The notes: a model not told the origin generated them from the letters alone. 64,000 nt of DNA from Eudorina sp. 2006-703-Eu-15 (GCA_003117195.1 BDSI01000022.1:645553-709552), one strand, 5' to 3'; counted from the stretch's first letter, positions 12,901 to 26,200 are shown. Numbers and translations are program-made.

Positions 12901-13482
12901 CTGCTCCTGCCCCTGGTCATACCCTTGCACCAGCGGCTGCGGCTGCCCCGGCTGCACTCGCGGCCCCGGCTGCTGCTCCGGCAGCTGCTGCAGTTCCAGC
13001 TTGCGCCGATCCCGGTACCGTCCGGAGTTCTTGGACTCCTCCACCAGGACACCTGACGGAGGGAGGGACAGGACAGCGGGGCGCGGGGAGCGGGGAGGCC
13101 ACGGGAGATGAGCTGGTCGCGGGGTTGCGCGGGGGAGATATGGCGGCGAGAGCGGCGGGGCCCGCTGGCGCCATCTGGGTCGCCATCTGGGTCGAGAGCA
13201 CTCTAGCGATCTGGGTCGCGACCGGCGCGCTCCTGCAATCCGGCCCTCCGACCCACATCGCGGGGGAGATCCGCGACGCCTGAGATCCGCTCCGCGCATA
13301 TGAGCCGCGGCGGGACAGTCCGTACCGTTCAGGTCGAAGAACAACCAGGGCCGGTTATCGTGTTGCTCCTCCCGGTCGTTGGGTTGCTCGCAGACGGGCG
13401 GCACTGGGGGGGCTGCCTGCTGAACATCATCGCCACCGCCGCCGCCGCCGTCCACGGCCAGGGCCACCGCTGTGCAGGCCAT
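9906..13482 (-). CDS. FCP1/NIF-type HAD-family phosphatase-like protein (3 exons)
   Basis: Exons 13482-13326, 13052-11817 and 10135-9906 join in phase to 540 residues, stop TGA. The fold is that of the FCP1/SCP (NLI-interacting factor) branch of the HAD superfamily, whose members dephosphorylate Ser/Thr, for example in the RNA polymerase II tail. Visible motifs: motif I as FFDLNGVLV (D50, N52, created across the first splice), motif II as YRLGIYTSATIFTVNKAL, the lysine motif DGKPWDTIKPL, and motif IV as RCLLVDNEERKCAPGEESN followed by LLALPTWE, the last part created across the second splice. Between motifs I and II is a Gln/Glu/Gly/Pro-rich spacer (residues about 75-160), and between II and the Lys motif a long Ala/Gly insert. 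Canonical DLD(G/E)T is changed to DLNGV, as in a plant subgroup of these proteins, so catalysis is uncertain. Confidence 0.86.
10431..11806. repeat. 1.4-kb pentanucleotide array (GGGCA/GGCCA)n in an intron
   Basis: About 275 near-perfect 5-bp units of two kinds, AGGGC and AGGCC, interspersed in blocks, with a few 4-bp slips (GGCA) and one 6-bp unit. It fills most of the intron 11816-10136 of the FCP1-like gene. Because the unit is 5 bp and contains no stop in any phase, very long Gly-Gln-Ala-Arg-Pro or Ala-Leu-Pro-Cys frames result on both strands; these are not proteins. Confidence 0.97.
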
Positions 13483-13990
13483 CTGGGGGAAGGACCGCGG
13501 GTCGCCTCAAGACTGGAAGCGCGATGACCAAAGCAGCTGGCGTGAGGGTCTGCCTCAGCGTGTGGGGCCGTAGGCAGGCCGGGCACACACGCCCAGCTGC
13601 TTCAGCCGTTGCCTGCTGGCCGTCTTTGCGCCAACGGCCAGCGGCTACTGTAGGTGCTCGTGCAGAACGAAGATATTCTGAAGAGCGAGTTAATGTCAAT
13701 CAGCTTGTGCTTGAGGGCATCAGGACGTAACTGCCGACCAGTGAGTCGGCGGCCGGTGACGACGGTGGGAAGAATTGTTGCGAGGCAGAGGCAATCGTCA
13801 AAAAGAAAACAAATTCATAGCTGTAACGGTTCGCCTGTTCTCCCAAAATAGAAGCGCTCGACCAGAAACTTGCAAGCTGCCTCTACGGAGGCAATTCAAT
13901 CTTCCTACAGCTCAATCACAGTATCCGTTTTTGCTGCATGTAATCAAGTAACAAGCGGAGCGACCTCTCCAGCTCACCGCCGACTCTCAC

Positions 13991-13997
13991 TATATAA
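13991..13997 (+). promoter_or_regulatory. TATA-like element upstream of HISN1
   Basis: TATATAA lies 260 bp before the HISN1 start codon, in the AT-richer 775-bp spacer shared with the divergent FCP1-like gene. It is placed as expected for a core promoter with a long leader, but the transcription start is not known. Confidence 0.4.
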
Positions 13998-14256
13998 ACT
14001 AAGCATCGCGTGAGCTACTCACGCATGTTGTATTTGAATATTGATGTGGACATCGAAAAGTATTGTTCGTGCAATTTGTGCTTCCGATATTCGCTCGCAT
14101 CATAAATAACCTGCACGGCGACTCATCTCGGTCCTTTTCACCAAACTCTAAAATTGTAACAAGCCCTCTTTAAGAAAGACAATTTGTTACAATACCTGCG
14201 CGTGTGTTCTCTAAAAGCGAGCGTACTTACTCTCCAGGAGGTCAACTGCAGAATTC

Positions 14257-17200
14257 ATGATGCAGACCATTCTAGGCCGTCAGGTTAGCTCAGCTACACC
14301 ATTCCGCAGCCGGGCGCTTTCGGCGGCGCCGGCGGTCGCTCGTGGCCATGCCGCGCGCAGCCCTCGTCAGCTGGTCGTGTCGGCCAGCTTGACCCGGAGA
14401 CCCGAGGATGACCTTCTTGGCGGAAAGCTGCTCAGGAACAGCATGGATGACGAAGCATCAAATGCGCTCGGTGGTGAGTTCTCTATCCTTAGTCGGCATT
14501 CGGGAAGCGACCGGTCGGCGGCGGCAATAATCCGTGGCAGCATACATATCCGAAAGCAAGAATTTGCTTATTTTTGACCAGCGATCGCACCGCACGCGGG
14601 AATGTGCGTTTTGCGAAGGGAGCTGTGCTCTCTAACGCTCGGCAGGTCAATCACACCTGGCGAACTGGGTCAGTCGTCACCAGAAGACTACCTCTAGTAT
14701 TGCGAGGTGAACTCCATACATAATTGGAGGGTTAACAGTCCCTTCCTCGACCGGCATCGGATCCTGACGGCCAGAGGGCGTGGCCCCACCCCGCCCCCGT
14801 CCGCCCCTCCCACCCTCTGCGATCTCCTAAACGCCCCGGGCCTCGGTCCCGCACTCACGGCGAGCGCTTCATCCCAACCTGCAACCACGCGTCCCCGGCA
14901 CCTCATGGCCATCAGCGAGAGGTCCGCCTCCACACCCGCAGTTCTGCGCCGATGCGTCGCGTTGCACGCAGCACACGCCACGCCCCCTGCAGCACCCAAC
15001 ACCCCCCTCCGCCCGCCACGCGCAAAGCCCCCATAAGCTCGGACGCCACGATACGCCCGACCCTCCGGAGCATCCGCACGGTCTGCGGCCCCCTACTGCC
15101 TAGATCCGCCGTGGGTGCGGCTGTGCGTCACTGGGCGTGTCGTTGGGCGGCAGCGCCCGCGGTGCTCTGATCGGGATGCCGGTTCCTTACCTGCCCCACG
15201 GAGCTGACCGGGGACCAGATCCCGGTGGACCCAGATCACGCCAACCCGTGGTTCGCAGCGGGTCGGGAATGCACCACAAAATGACTGCAGCTGCCGGGTG
15301 TCGGGACGCCTCCGGCTTGGGGGCGCCGGTCCGGCGCGTGCGACTCGTTCGGGGCGCAGCACAATTTTCAGCGGAAGAAGCGAGGGCGTTGTTGCAGGCA
15401 AGACAGGGGCGCCGGAGCGGTGTCAGCCTTGCGACACACATCACACAAGCGGCAGGCGCAGGGGCGGGAGCAGCAGCGTCAGCAGCCGCAGCAGCGTCCG
15501 ACGTGCGGGTGCCCGCCGTTCGCTGCTGATGCTGGGGACTGTGGTCACTCACTCCCTGCGCGGGCGCGTCGTGCCGCCGGGGGAGCACTGGGATGCACGG
15601 CGGCTGCCCCGACCGTGTTGCGGCCGCACGCGACGACCAACGGCCGGTGACCCACCCACCACTGCAACCCCGGCCTCACGGGCATACCTGGTCGCACCCG
15701 CGAGAAAGAGCTGCGGCACGCTCCTGCCACACCGACCCGCCCTCAGTCCCAGCCGGCGAAGCGCGTCCCCGCCGCCCGGCCTGCTGCGCCGCCGGCAGCC
15801 CGGCACGGCCGTCCGCTGCCCCACCCTGGAGCAGCGGCCGCCGCGCGATAGCTCCTGGTGGCGCTGGCATGTCACTGCGGTGCCGCACATCGTGTGTGTG
15901 GCAGTTGGGATTACCGTTGCTGCTACCGCTGCTGTAAGACCATCACCAGCCCTCGGCGTCATCCCGCCATCTGATTTCCCTGCGGCCCTGGCCCTTGCCT
16001 GCTTGCCTGCTCCTCACAGCCGCTATCGTGAAGCCGCTGAAGTCGGCGCCTCGGAGCACGCTGCGCATGGGCCTGCCCAGCAAGGGCCGCATGGCGGAGG
16101 ACACCATGGACCTGCTCAAGGTGTGCGGGAAGAGTGTCCGGGCCGGGGAGGAGCAGGCGGCGGGTGGTTATTTCGGGCATGTGGGCTGGGTTTGGGCGGG
16201 TGTGGGTCGGTGTCGCCAGTGGGAGTGGTGGTGCAGGGGTTGTGGGGACGGCAGTGGGGCCGCTGATGCGGGCCGAGTGGGGCGGGATAGGGAGTGTCTG
16301 ACAGTACGGAGGTAGCGGGGAAGCACGTGGTGTGCATGTGGTGTGCATTGGGACTGCCAGGTCGGGGCGGGGAGGCGAGGCGTGTAAGGTGGGCGCGAGG
16401 GGCCGGCCGCGGCGTGGGGACGGCGCAGACGGGGCCGGCGGGGGCCGTGTGGGGGCTCTTGAGGGGAGGGTAACCCCCGATGGGGCAGCGCGGGCGGAGT
16501 GCGGGGAGCTCCTGCGGCGCTCTGGCCAAGCGGTGGGAGGCGGGGCCGGGCGGTTGTCCACAGTGGGGGAAGCTGGAGCTGTTGGCGGCATGTCCGATCA
16601 CCGGTGTTGGGGACAGGAAGGCGAGATGGGGACTGACTGCCCCGAAAGTGTCAAACTTCTGTGGGTGTGGTCATGGCAACGCGCAGTGGGTGGGAGACCT
16701 GGGCGTTGGCCGCAGCAGCAGCCGCATCCCCAGCAGCAGCAGCAGCAGCAGCAGGGACGGCAGCAGCAGCAGGGACGGCCGCGTGGCCGGGTGGAGGGCC
16801 AACCAGGGAGCGGCCGGGTGCAGCGCAGGACAGCACGGCACAGCTGGAGGGTGCTGTTTGCGTGCAGGGAGAGTTTCGCGCGCGTGTCGGGCGGGCATCT
16901 CGACAGCCGTACGGGGGGGGCCGAGGATGCGGGGGATGCGTGCGAGCACCAGGGACACCTGCGTCACCGCGCGGGGGTACGACAGACCCGCGGTTCGCAC
17001 CACCGGCGGCGTTTGAGCCGCAGCGCCTCGCCCCTCGCCTAGCGGCACATGCTGTGGACCCTTGGGGCTCTCCGGGCGGGCGGGGGGGGCTGCATTGCGC
17101 GGGATCTCGGGTGGTGGCCGCCGCCAGGAGCGCAAGTTGAGACAACCGGGAGGTATCGTGTTGGGCCGTAGCGTCGGCGGAGGTTCGGAAGGCCTGGAGG

Positions 17201-20200
17201 GAGGGCGGGCAGGGGGTGTCGGGGACGGGGCGGGAGCGTGGGGCCCACACGTGCAAGCAAGATGTGGGGAAAGGCGGCGGACGACCCATGGGTCACCGGA
17301 CGAGCGGCTGCCGCATTGGAGCGCGTTGGCGAGGGCGAAAGTGGGGAGGGGGCCGGGGTGGAGGCAGCGCGTGAGTGTGGGGTCGATGTGGCTGTTATGG
17401 GGGTGTGGGCGCAGCCGCCGCCCGCGGTGAGCGCGCGGTGGGCGCCTCGATTGCGACTGACCACCAACCACATTGGGGGATGCACGGGGGGAGGGCGTGC
17501 GGCGCCTTGCCGCCCAACTCGGCGATGTCGGCTCCTCCTATGGGAGTGCCCCGCTCTGTCCACCACTCCAGGTGCCCTGTGCGCATGGGGGGTGCATGGG
17601 ACCTCGCCGGTACTCGTTCACTCAATCAATCGTTCAGCAGCATGTGACATATCGCGGCACGCCCGACGGGGAATGCGGCCGCGCGGTCCGCGACCCAGCG
17701 GCCGCCGCGGGCGTCTTCCCGCTGCTGACTTTGGATTACGGCGGGTCCGAGGTTGGGTGGGGAGGGGCTCGGGGCGCGGGTGGATATGGCTGGAGGCTGG
17801 TGGAGTGGGCAGCGGGCTGAGGCGCGGACTCGCGACACTTACTGCGGAGGGAGGACGGAGCAGGCGGCCGGGGGCTTGGTCCGATCGGAAGGGTGTTGTT
17901 CGAAAGGAAAACCCAGACCCAGAAACATATCCGGGGCACACCCCAAATTACGAAGAAGGCTTGCGTGACGAGGTACCTGCATGGCAGTGTACATGAGACA
18001 GTGCATTTCGATCAGAGGGGGGCCGCGGGGTCATCGTGTTCGAATCTGGTCTGCCGCTCAACCGCGCTTGCACCACCGGTCGGCTAGGGGCGGGTAAAAG
18101 GCGAAGGGTCGATGCGAGCAGTGAGAGCGTTGCGTGACCCAATGGGGTGCGCGTGTGTGTTAGTAGGCAGGCAGAACAGGAGTGCGTGACATGCGAGGGG
18201 ATGAGTGGCGTGTGTGTTCGAAAATGCAACCCGCCCGTGGCATGTGTGTTAGTAGGCAGGCAGAACAAGAGTGCGTGACATGCGAGGGGACGAGTGGCGC
18301 GTGTGTGTGTGTGTGTGTGTGTCCTGCAGTGAGCTGCGTGGGGAGAGAAGAGGGAAAAGGGAGTGCACGTGGGCGGTGGGTGCAATCGCTCGGCCACCCG
18401 CAAGAGGGTGTCGGTCGGCCCTCGCCCCCCGGCCCGGCCTGCATTGCAGCAGCACCTTCCCCACGCACCCAGACAGGGAAACGCCGCCACCACCACCACC
18501 ACCTTTGCCCTGGCAGCAGCACAGTATGAATATGTCTACCGAGGTCCTGTACCCCACCACCCCAAGCCCTTCATCGCGGCGCACAACCTCGGGGGCTCTG
18601 CACGCGTAATGATCGCTCTCTTCCCCCGCCACCACCACCGACACCGACGCCCTTTCCTCCCACAACTTTCTTTGACCCCGCTCATCGTGACCCCCATTGC
18701 GCCCCCGCAGGACTGCGCTCTGTCTGTCTACAAGCCCAACCCCCGGCAGTACGTGGCCAAGATCCCGCAGGTGCGCCGGCGGCTGAGGGGAAATCTGAGC
18801 GGCAGGGGCCGCGCGCGTGTTTGTGTTGATGAATGCACGTTACAGCGGATTCCAAAGGGATCAACGGTGTATACAAGGGCAAGCCCCAGCAGGCCCCACC
18901 GATACGGGCAGTGGTAGTGGTGGTGATCTTGGGCAAACAAGCGAATGGGTTGCCGACGGCACTGGGCTTGGGTATGGGCGCGGGTGCACTGGATGGGCAG
19001 GGCAAGGGCAGGCGCCCCGGATCCAGGATCCAGGAGTGCTGGCACCTCGGGACCGGGCGGTGGCGGGGCTGTGCGGAGGTGCGCGCGACGTCTGCGGAGA
19101 GGGTTCGAAAAGGATCCGCGGGGACGGACCCGCTGGCGAGGCGGCTGCGGGGGAGGGGCCAAAGGCGCCGGGGAGCATCCACCCCCCATTCCATCCACAC
19201 CATCACATACCGTGCTCCGGCCCCCCCTCAACACACACACACATAAGCACGAACTCGCTTTCTGAGTCCTTTCACGCGCCCCCTTCCCCTCTCCGATGCG
19301 TATGTCCTCCCCCCCCCCACCCCACCCCCCCACACACACACAGATCCCGGGTCTGGAGGTTTGGTTCCAGCGCGCCTCCGACGTGGTCCGCAAGCTGCGC
19401 TACGGCGACATCGACCTGGGCATTGTGGGCACCGACATGTTTGAGGAGCTGGCGGACGGAGATCCCGATCTGGTCGTCTGCCACGAGGCGCTGGGCTTCG
19501 GGCAGTGCCACCTGGCCCTGGGGGTGCCCATGACGGGTGGGTGGGGCGGCGGGGTGCGGGGGAACGCGGAGGGTAGGGATTGGGATGGGGGATTGGAGGT
19601 CAAGAGGGGGTTTTGTTGACAACAAAGGGGGAAGTCAAGGGGTGGGGAGGGAGAGGTCGGGCTGGGGATGAGAGCTTTGTGCGCCGGTCTTTTCGGTGGT
19701 CTGAGACCGGGGTTGTGGGTAGCTTTTTAAATGTCCGACATGGGGGATTGTATGTACATTTGCCGTCTGGGCGTTACGTTGACACCCGGCTGCGGGGCGG
19801 GGCGGGGAGTCGCGGGATATTGGCGATGGGACAGTGGGGTGGGGATGCGCCCTGCAGGTGCTGTAGGGGCGGGAGATGCGAGCCGTCCGTGGCTGCGGGG
19901 CCGTCCGTGGTTGATGTCGGCGGGGGCGCCGCGCTCCGGCCTCCGGGGGATGTCCTTGACAGCACGCGTGGTGTGGGATCGAGATGTGGGTGGGGGGCAC
20001 GGGCGCGCAGGCACGGGCAGGACGGGTTCGTTGACATGTTCGGTCCCTCTACGACATCTGGTAGTACGCCGACGGTGGGGGGAGGGGGGCATCCAAGGGT
20101 GGTCCTGGTGAGGGGTGGCCGTGCTGACAGTACCGGACGCGCAGCGCGGCAGCGCCGCGGTTGGGCACCCCGTCTATGTCCGAGGGAGCGCGGCACGGAG

Positions 20201-23200
20201 GGAGGGGGCTCGTGGCGCAGCTTCAAGGGAGGCGAGGGTCGGACGGGTTATCGCCGGCTGCGGGATATGGGTGTGAGGGTCTGCCGCTTGGGGACCGTGA
20301 GATGGGACGCGCGGGCGAAAGATGCGGGGTCGGGCTGCTGGCTTCCGTGAGTCAGGCTGGCGCTCCCCACCTCGCCTACCGCCGCTATACCTTCGCCCGA
20401 CGCGCAAAGCAGGGCGCGCCGCGCAGGCCTGGTGCGCTGTGGCTGTGTGGCTCATGGTGTGGGCATCGACCGCCGCCTGCACGAGGGTGTGATGACGGCG
20501 ATCGAGGGATTGTCCCCTCTCCCCTGCCGATCGAGGGATTGTCCCCTCTCCCCTGCCGTGAGGCAAGCTGCCTCGCCATGTAGGTTGACTACATCGCCCT
20601 GTTGGGCAGGCCCTCGTGTCCCGGAACCTGCATCTTAGCCCCCTCTGCATCTTAGCCCCCTTCCCCACGAAAGAAGTGCTCGCCTGCGCGCTGATCCCTG
20701 GCCGGCGTGTGAACCCTGCCGTCCACAGGCAAGTTCGCGGACGTCACCAGCCTGGAGAAGCTGCGCGACATGCCCGACTGGACGCCGGAGACACCGCTGC
20801 GCGTCGTGACGGGCTACCACAACATCGCCCGCCGCTTCTTCGCAAAGCACGGCTTCAAGCACGTGGTGCTGCTGTCCGCCGACGGCGCGCTGGAGGCCGC
20901 ACCCGCCATGGGTTCTGCAGACATCATCCTGGATTTGGTGAGTGGCGGCGGGTGTTGTGTGGGCGTTCACGCGCGTGCTTACGAGAAAACCGACCCGCAA
21001 GACCTGAAGTCCAGCTTGACAGGGGAAACGCGCATGTCTGGGCGTCTGGGGTTGGGGGGAAAGGGAGTCCGGGAGGGACGGCGTTAATTGTAATGAGCCC
21101 CTAGGCACCGTGCGAGCGCGCATGTCTAAAAAGCCCGGTGTTGGGGCATCCCTGCGCGGGTAGAGGGAAGGGAAAGGTATGCTGACGGGGACGACGGCCC
21201 GCACTCAGTCCGGGGCGTCGCGACTGACCTTGAAGTCGAACCTGGGGCGCAGCAAGAAAGGATCAAAGCCACGTGCCGCCGATGAAGCGTCCCCAAGCGA
21301 AGGCCTTCTCACGTCTTGACATGGAAGTGAACCACCCCGCTAGTGAATTCCAAACCCAGTCGAAGGCGCACTTGGGTACGGGGACAAAACGGAAATTAAA
21401 TCCAAGTCCCGAAACTAACCCGGGTAGGGGGAGTTTGTCGTGTACCGGTGCGACGTCTCGCCCCCAGTACATGGATCCTCGCAAGGAAAACATGTCATCA
21501 GCTTGCCTGACGAGAATACGTGTACGCGGCGAAATACCAGGTGTCCTCTCACTGCCGTACGACGCCATGCCCCCGCCGAAACCGCTGGGAGCGGCAACAC
21601 CCGTGTCGCATGTTCCCAGCAACCCGCACGTGCCCAAGCGCGCGACATGTTCGTAGTATCCCTGAGACTTACCGATGTTGCGCTACTGACACGCCCGCGC
21701 TGAGCTCTGTGTGCACCTGCGGACGTGCATCTCTTGACCCAATATTCTGCCACATGCACAACTGTATCCCGTAAATAAGTTCCACAAGTACCGCAGTGTT
21801 CCTTGTCCCAGTTGCTCATTCGTTGCTGCGTGTCTTGAGCTGTCATACTGCACACCCCATGTGGCCTACGAAATTTTCACCGGCATGGTACTGCACCGAC
21901 ATGCCCACACACAGTTCGGTGACCACGACACGGGATTCAAAGGGCTCGTGCATCCCACTGTTGCAAGTGCTGGGATCAACGACACTGCCGGGCCGCGCAC
22001 GGAGAGCACGAGTTGTTTCGTTACACCACGAAACACAAAGACCGTAGGGTATTACAGTATCGCCTGCCTCCGCCACGGTATGCACGCACCACCCCGAAAT
22101 ACGGTACCCCATCACCATTACAGCTGTGACACAAAATCAGTACAAGCGGAACGCGTTTCAAATACCCTCCCCCAGATGTTCCGGCGGGCTGGGCTAAGCC
22201 TTTGGGCAGAGCCACCGCACCACAGCGATGCATTTCCCGTCCGTCTATGCCCGTAGAATCGTTAACCAAGACGCCTGGTCACTAATGTGCGCATTACACG
22301 ACTTCGGGATTTTCCGCCCACTCGTGCGCAACGAGCTTCCCGAGGCTGTCCTATCATTGCAGCGCTTCCTAAGAGCGCAAATCTCTACGAAAGTGTATCG
22401 GCCGCGTGACCCAGGGTGCCATTGGTGACGTGCATCAGATGGTCCAAACCGTGCCAAGCCGCGCTCACCGCACACCGTTACACGAGCCGGACAGCCAATC
22501 GTGCGCCTTCAATGCCCCCCGCGCTTAGCTGGTGTTATTCTGCAGTTGCACCACCACGACCGTCATGTTGTCGCACCCGACACCGCGGGCCTCCTTCGGG
22601 TCGCTCGCAAGGCAGGCGTCCAGTAGGGCGCAAGCCGCCTGGCTGGGCGTCAAGCCCTGCTCTAGCCGTGCGCTCACGAAATCCACAGCGTCCTGGTTTG
22701 TCATAACGTCCCAGACGCCGTCGCAGGCCAAGATGAAGAACCGGTCCTCGGGAGACAGAGCAATTTTGCGGATGTCGGGCTGCGCTGTGATAATCTGGTC
22801 CTTTGCCGGTAGTTCTGCGTTTGTTTTGTACTTTAAATCCCCAATAGCGCGGCTGAGATTCAGGTTGCCGTTCACGCGGCACACTCCGCCGATCTCCGAG
22901 AGAAAGCCGCCAGCTGCAATAATGCGGGTTCGCTCGCCTTCTTGAGCTGGCTTATGGTCCTCGCTTAAAGCCACAGCCTTGCCACCGCGGCACAGGACGC
23001 CGCGGCTGTCTCCAGCGTTGGCCACGTAGAGGTCGGAACCAAACTTCACTGCAACAACGGCTGTGCAGCCTGCTTGCACCAGCTCCTCTTCAGGACTCTC
23101 GCTGCTCTCCTCCGACTGACCACTGCCTCCTTCTCCAGCGTTGCTGCTGTTGCCTCCGACAAAGCGCTTTAGCTGGAAGACCCGGCGCAAGAGATCCAGG

Positions 23201-26200
23201 GCGTCGCTGGTGGATACGCCACCCCCCTCGCCATCCCCATCGTCCTCATTAGACTCTTTGCTCTTCAGCTTTTCCAGCTCCTCAGCATACCGCTGGTCGC
23301 GCAGCATTTCATCCTGCAAGTTGAGAAGAGTTTAGGCGTCGACGGCCGGGAAGCATGCACCTATCGGAATTTTAGGGCAACAACGGCCTTGACCCCAGGA
23401 TGGCGGCCCCGGTATTTCTACAAGACCTGCAAGTTGTTTACATTCAGCCACCGCCTGTGCGCAACCGTGCGCACCATTCGGTGGAACACCTTGATGAGGC
23501 TGTCCTCCACACTGCCCTTGCCGAACTCCTCAAGCCGCTGCAGCTCCGTTGTCATATACTTCTGGCAAAACTTTGCTACCTCCGCACCACCGTGGCCGTC
23601 GAACACGCCGAAGATCGCTACGTTGGGGTCGTTCGCAATGTTGACCTCGGCAAGGTGCGCATCCTCCATGGTGCGGCGCCAGCCCTGCATAGCGCCGCCT
23701 CCGAACCGCAAACCGTGGCCATCCCCCTCAAACACTTCCTTATCCGTTATTGGTGAGGAAAGGTAGGCACCCATGGCGGCAAACTATTAAGTGGTATAAC
23801 TAGGGCGGCAAAAAGACGCAGTTCACCCCAGGGCCCAAACGGCGTTCCTTCCCTCACAGTCCATGGTTCAGGAAACCGGTGATCATTGCTGCAAGGATGA
23901 CGTCGATATTGGGTTTCGGTTGGGAAGACCCTCGAGAATTAGATGTACGAGGTGACGTACCGCCGCCGTGTTTCAGTTCCGCAGTGATTGCATTAATCAG
24001 GTTACATTTCGATATGCTAACAGAAAAGCATCGGTTGCGTTTTTGCTGGCCTTGATGCTTTGTCTGGGTTGTTGGGAGAAGGCCGCCCCGCACCTGCACG
24101 TGCACGCCTTGGTTAATGGCATTTTTGTAAGTTAATTTACCAAGTATATATGGCATGCACTTGTCATTCAAAATGGGCAATCATTTCGGCCTGGTGCTAT
24201 CCTGATGATAACTTTCAGACTGTTTGGCGAAGGCAGTTTCCAGGTTTCCTCAGCCTGATTGCAGCCCTCAAAGTCCGTGGTAACCTCATGAGTACTTCAG
24301 TAACAGCACAGTGCGACAAGGTGCACCGGGTGGTCGCAAGGTTTCCGTCGAATTCCCAAAGCCGCAGCGCACTTGCAAATTGATTAGACTCGGTCCCTGT
24401 TGTCCGAAACAATATGTTTTGTCGCGGGGAGTATTCTCCGTTACGACAGCGTTTCTCCCGACATGGTGACGACAGGTGCACCGGACCGCGAACGAGCCTC
24501 TCCTCTGGACGCTGGTCGTCTTCCCCGCTCGTCCTTTGGGCACCTCCAACATGCTGTCCGTCGTTGAAAACACCCAGCCGCCGCATATCATCCCCCTATT
24601 AACTGGCAGGGACAGTATTATAATACCCCGCCCACCCGCAGCCCCCGCCATCCCGCCCCGGCAAGCGAACCTCGACGAATGTACGGCACTTGACATGACA
24701 CATGCAGCATGCCCATTGTGCCGCTGGAGCACGCCCCGAATATTCCGCCAAGCACCTGTAATGAAGCCGTAGAGCTCCCTTAAGTTGTGGTCCGCGCTTC
24801 TGAACACGTGCAGCGACGACCCACATCACACGGCTACACGGGCACTACCAAGGGGACGAGAATAGCAGTTGCTGTGCTTGTAGCTGCAGTTATCCACGAT
24901 CCATCCATCCATCAAGCGCGATAGAGCCATGAAAGGCGACGTCAGGCCGAGCCCGCATGCGGGTATGGCACCTTGGGTTCCACCCCGGTGTTTAAAGGAC
25001 GCACTGGCGGACATGGGACAAATGTTCCCGCAGGGCAACTCTCAGGCCACCTCTCAGGAGCTCCCCCCGGGTGTGTGTGACCCAGCGCCTGGCTGCGCGC
25101 CATGCCGTGATCCGCCCTAACACCAATCCAGTAACACGTAAAACCACGGACGCGATCTCCTCAAGGCGATCCAGACCCATCTACCCACTTCGGTGGGCCA
25201 TTGCGCTTGAGCTGGCACCGGGGACCGGGGACCGGGCACCGGCCCTCCCCTGGAGTCGTGCAAGTGATCCTCCAACACCTGCCCCCCGCCACTACGCGGC
25301 TCCGGCCTCGCCCCGGTCCTGTGTTCGCCGTACTTCGGACAGTCCGCGCGGGACTGACTGACACTTGCACCCCCCGGCCCTGGTGTGCCCGACCGACCCA
25401 CTCTGAACACATATACGCCGCGCAGGTCAGCACGGGCGTGACCCTGCGCGAGAACAACCTGCGCGAGGTGGAGGGCGGCAACATCCTCGAGTCGCAGGGC
25501 ATCCTGGTGGCCAACCGCAAGTCGCTGCTGGAGCGCCCGCAACTGCTCGAGGTGGGTGGGGCGCAGCCCGGGGCGGGGCCGCGGCCGGGGCCAGGGCCTC
25601 GCGGGCTGTGGTTTCTCGAGCTTCAAGGCTGCCTAGGCGGAACGAACGAACCTCGACGCACGGCGGCTCCGGACGAATGGCGGGCGGTTTGCTCCGGGCG
25701 GCGAGGAGGACCGGGTGGGGCCGACCCAGATGCCCCTGCTTGACGGATATGCAGGACTGGACGGCGGACGCCTTTTGGCCTCGTCCACGTCTGTGCCGCA
25801 GGGTCTCTCTCGGCTCTCCCTCGCGCCGCCACGTGCGGTACACCGCCCCTGATCGCCACCCCGCATGTTCCGGACACGATACCGTATTCGCCGCGCCCCC
25901 GCTCCGTCGGGTCCCGCCGGCCCGCTGACCCCTGGCCCCGGCCCGGCCCCCGCCCCCCGGCCCGCAGATCGTGCACGAGCTGATTGAGCGCTTCGATGGC
26001 CACCTGAAGGCCGAGCAGTTCTACTCGGTGATCGCCAACATGCGGGGGGAGACCCCGGAGGAGGTGGCGGACCTGCTGCTGTCGGCGCCGGGCCTGCAGG
26101 GCCTGCAGGTTGGACCGGGGCTAAGGGGGGGTTTGGATGGTCTGGGTTTGGGGGGCTGCCCGCCGGGCCCGCCCTGGGTTTGGGGGCCCCTGGCGGCGGT

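Larger units (their letters stand above)
20938..25425 (+). other. HISN1 intron 5 (4.5 kb), host of the nested gene
   Basis: Bounded by TTG|GTGAGTGG at the 5' side and GCGCAG|GTCAGC at the 3' side; the flanking codons give [17 protein letters not shown], an uninterrupted HisG motif, so the boundary is secure. Besides the PP2C gene (22525-23774), the stretches 20.95-22.5 and 23.8-25.4 kb show no recognisable coding sequence and are richer in A/T than neighbouring introns. Confidence 0.85.

Noticed and set aside
9757..13482. Apparent 500-1,240-residue Ala-Leu-Pro-Cys or Gly-Gln-Ala-Arg-Pro proteins on both strands
   Set aside because: They are translations of the 5-bp intronic array 10431-11806, which has no stops in any frame; the real FCP1-like product is spliced around it.
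17985..18075. Possible tRNA from a GTTCGAATC T-loop-like motif
   Set aside because: No matching acceptor, D or anticodon stems could be paired around it.
22525..23774. PP2C as a processed retrogene inserted into HISN1
   Set aside because: It keeps a spliceosomal intron, intact catalytic residues and its own TGTAA signal; no poly(A) tract or target duplication was seen.
24286..24807. 173-codon minus-strand frame upstream of the PP2C gene
   Set aside because: It starts only at a non-ATG codon and has no family features; more likely intron or upstream sequence.
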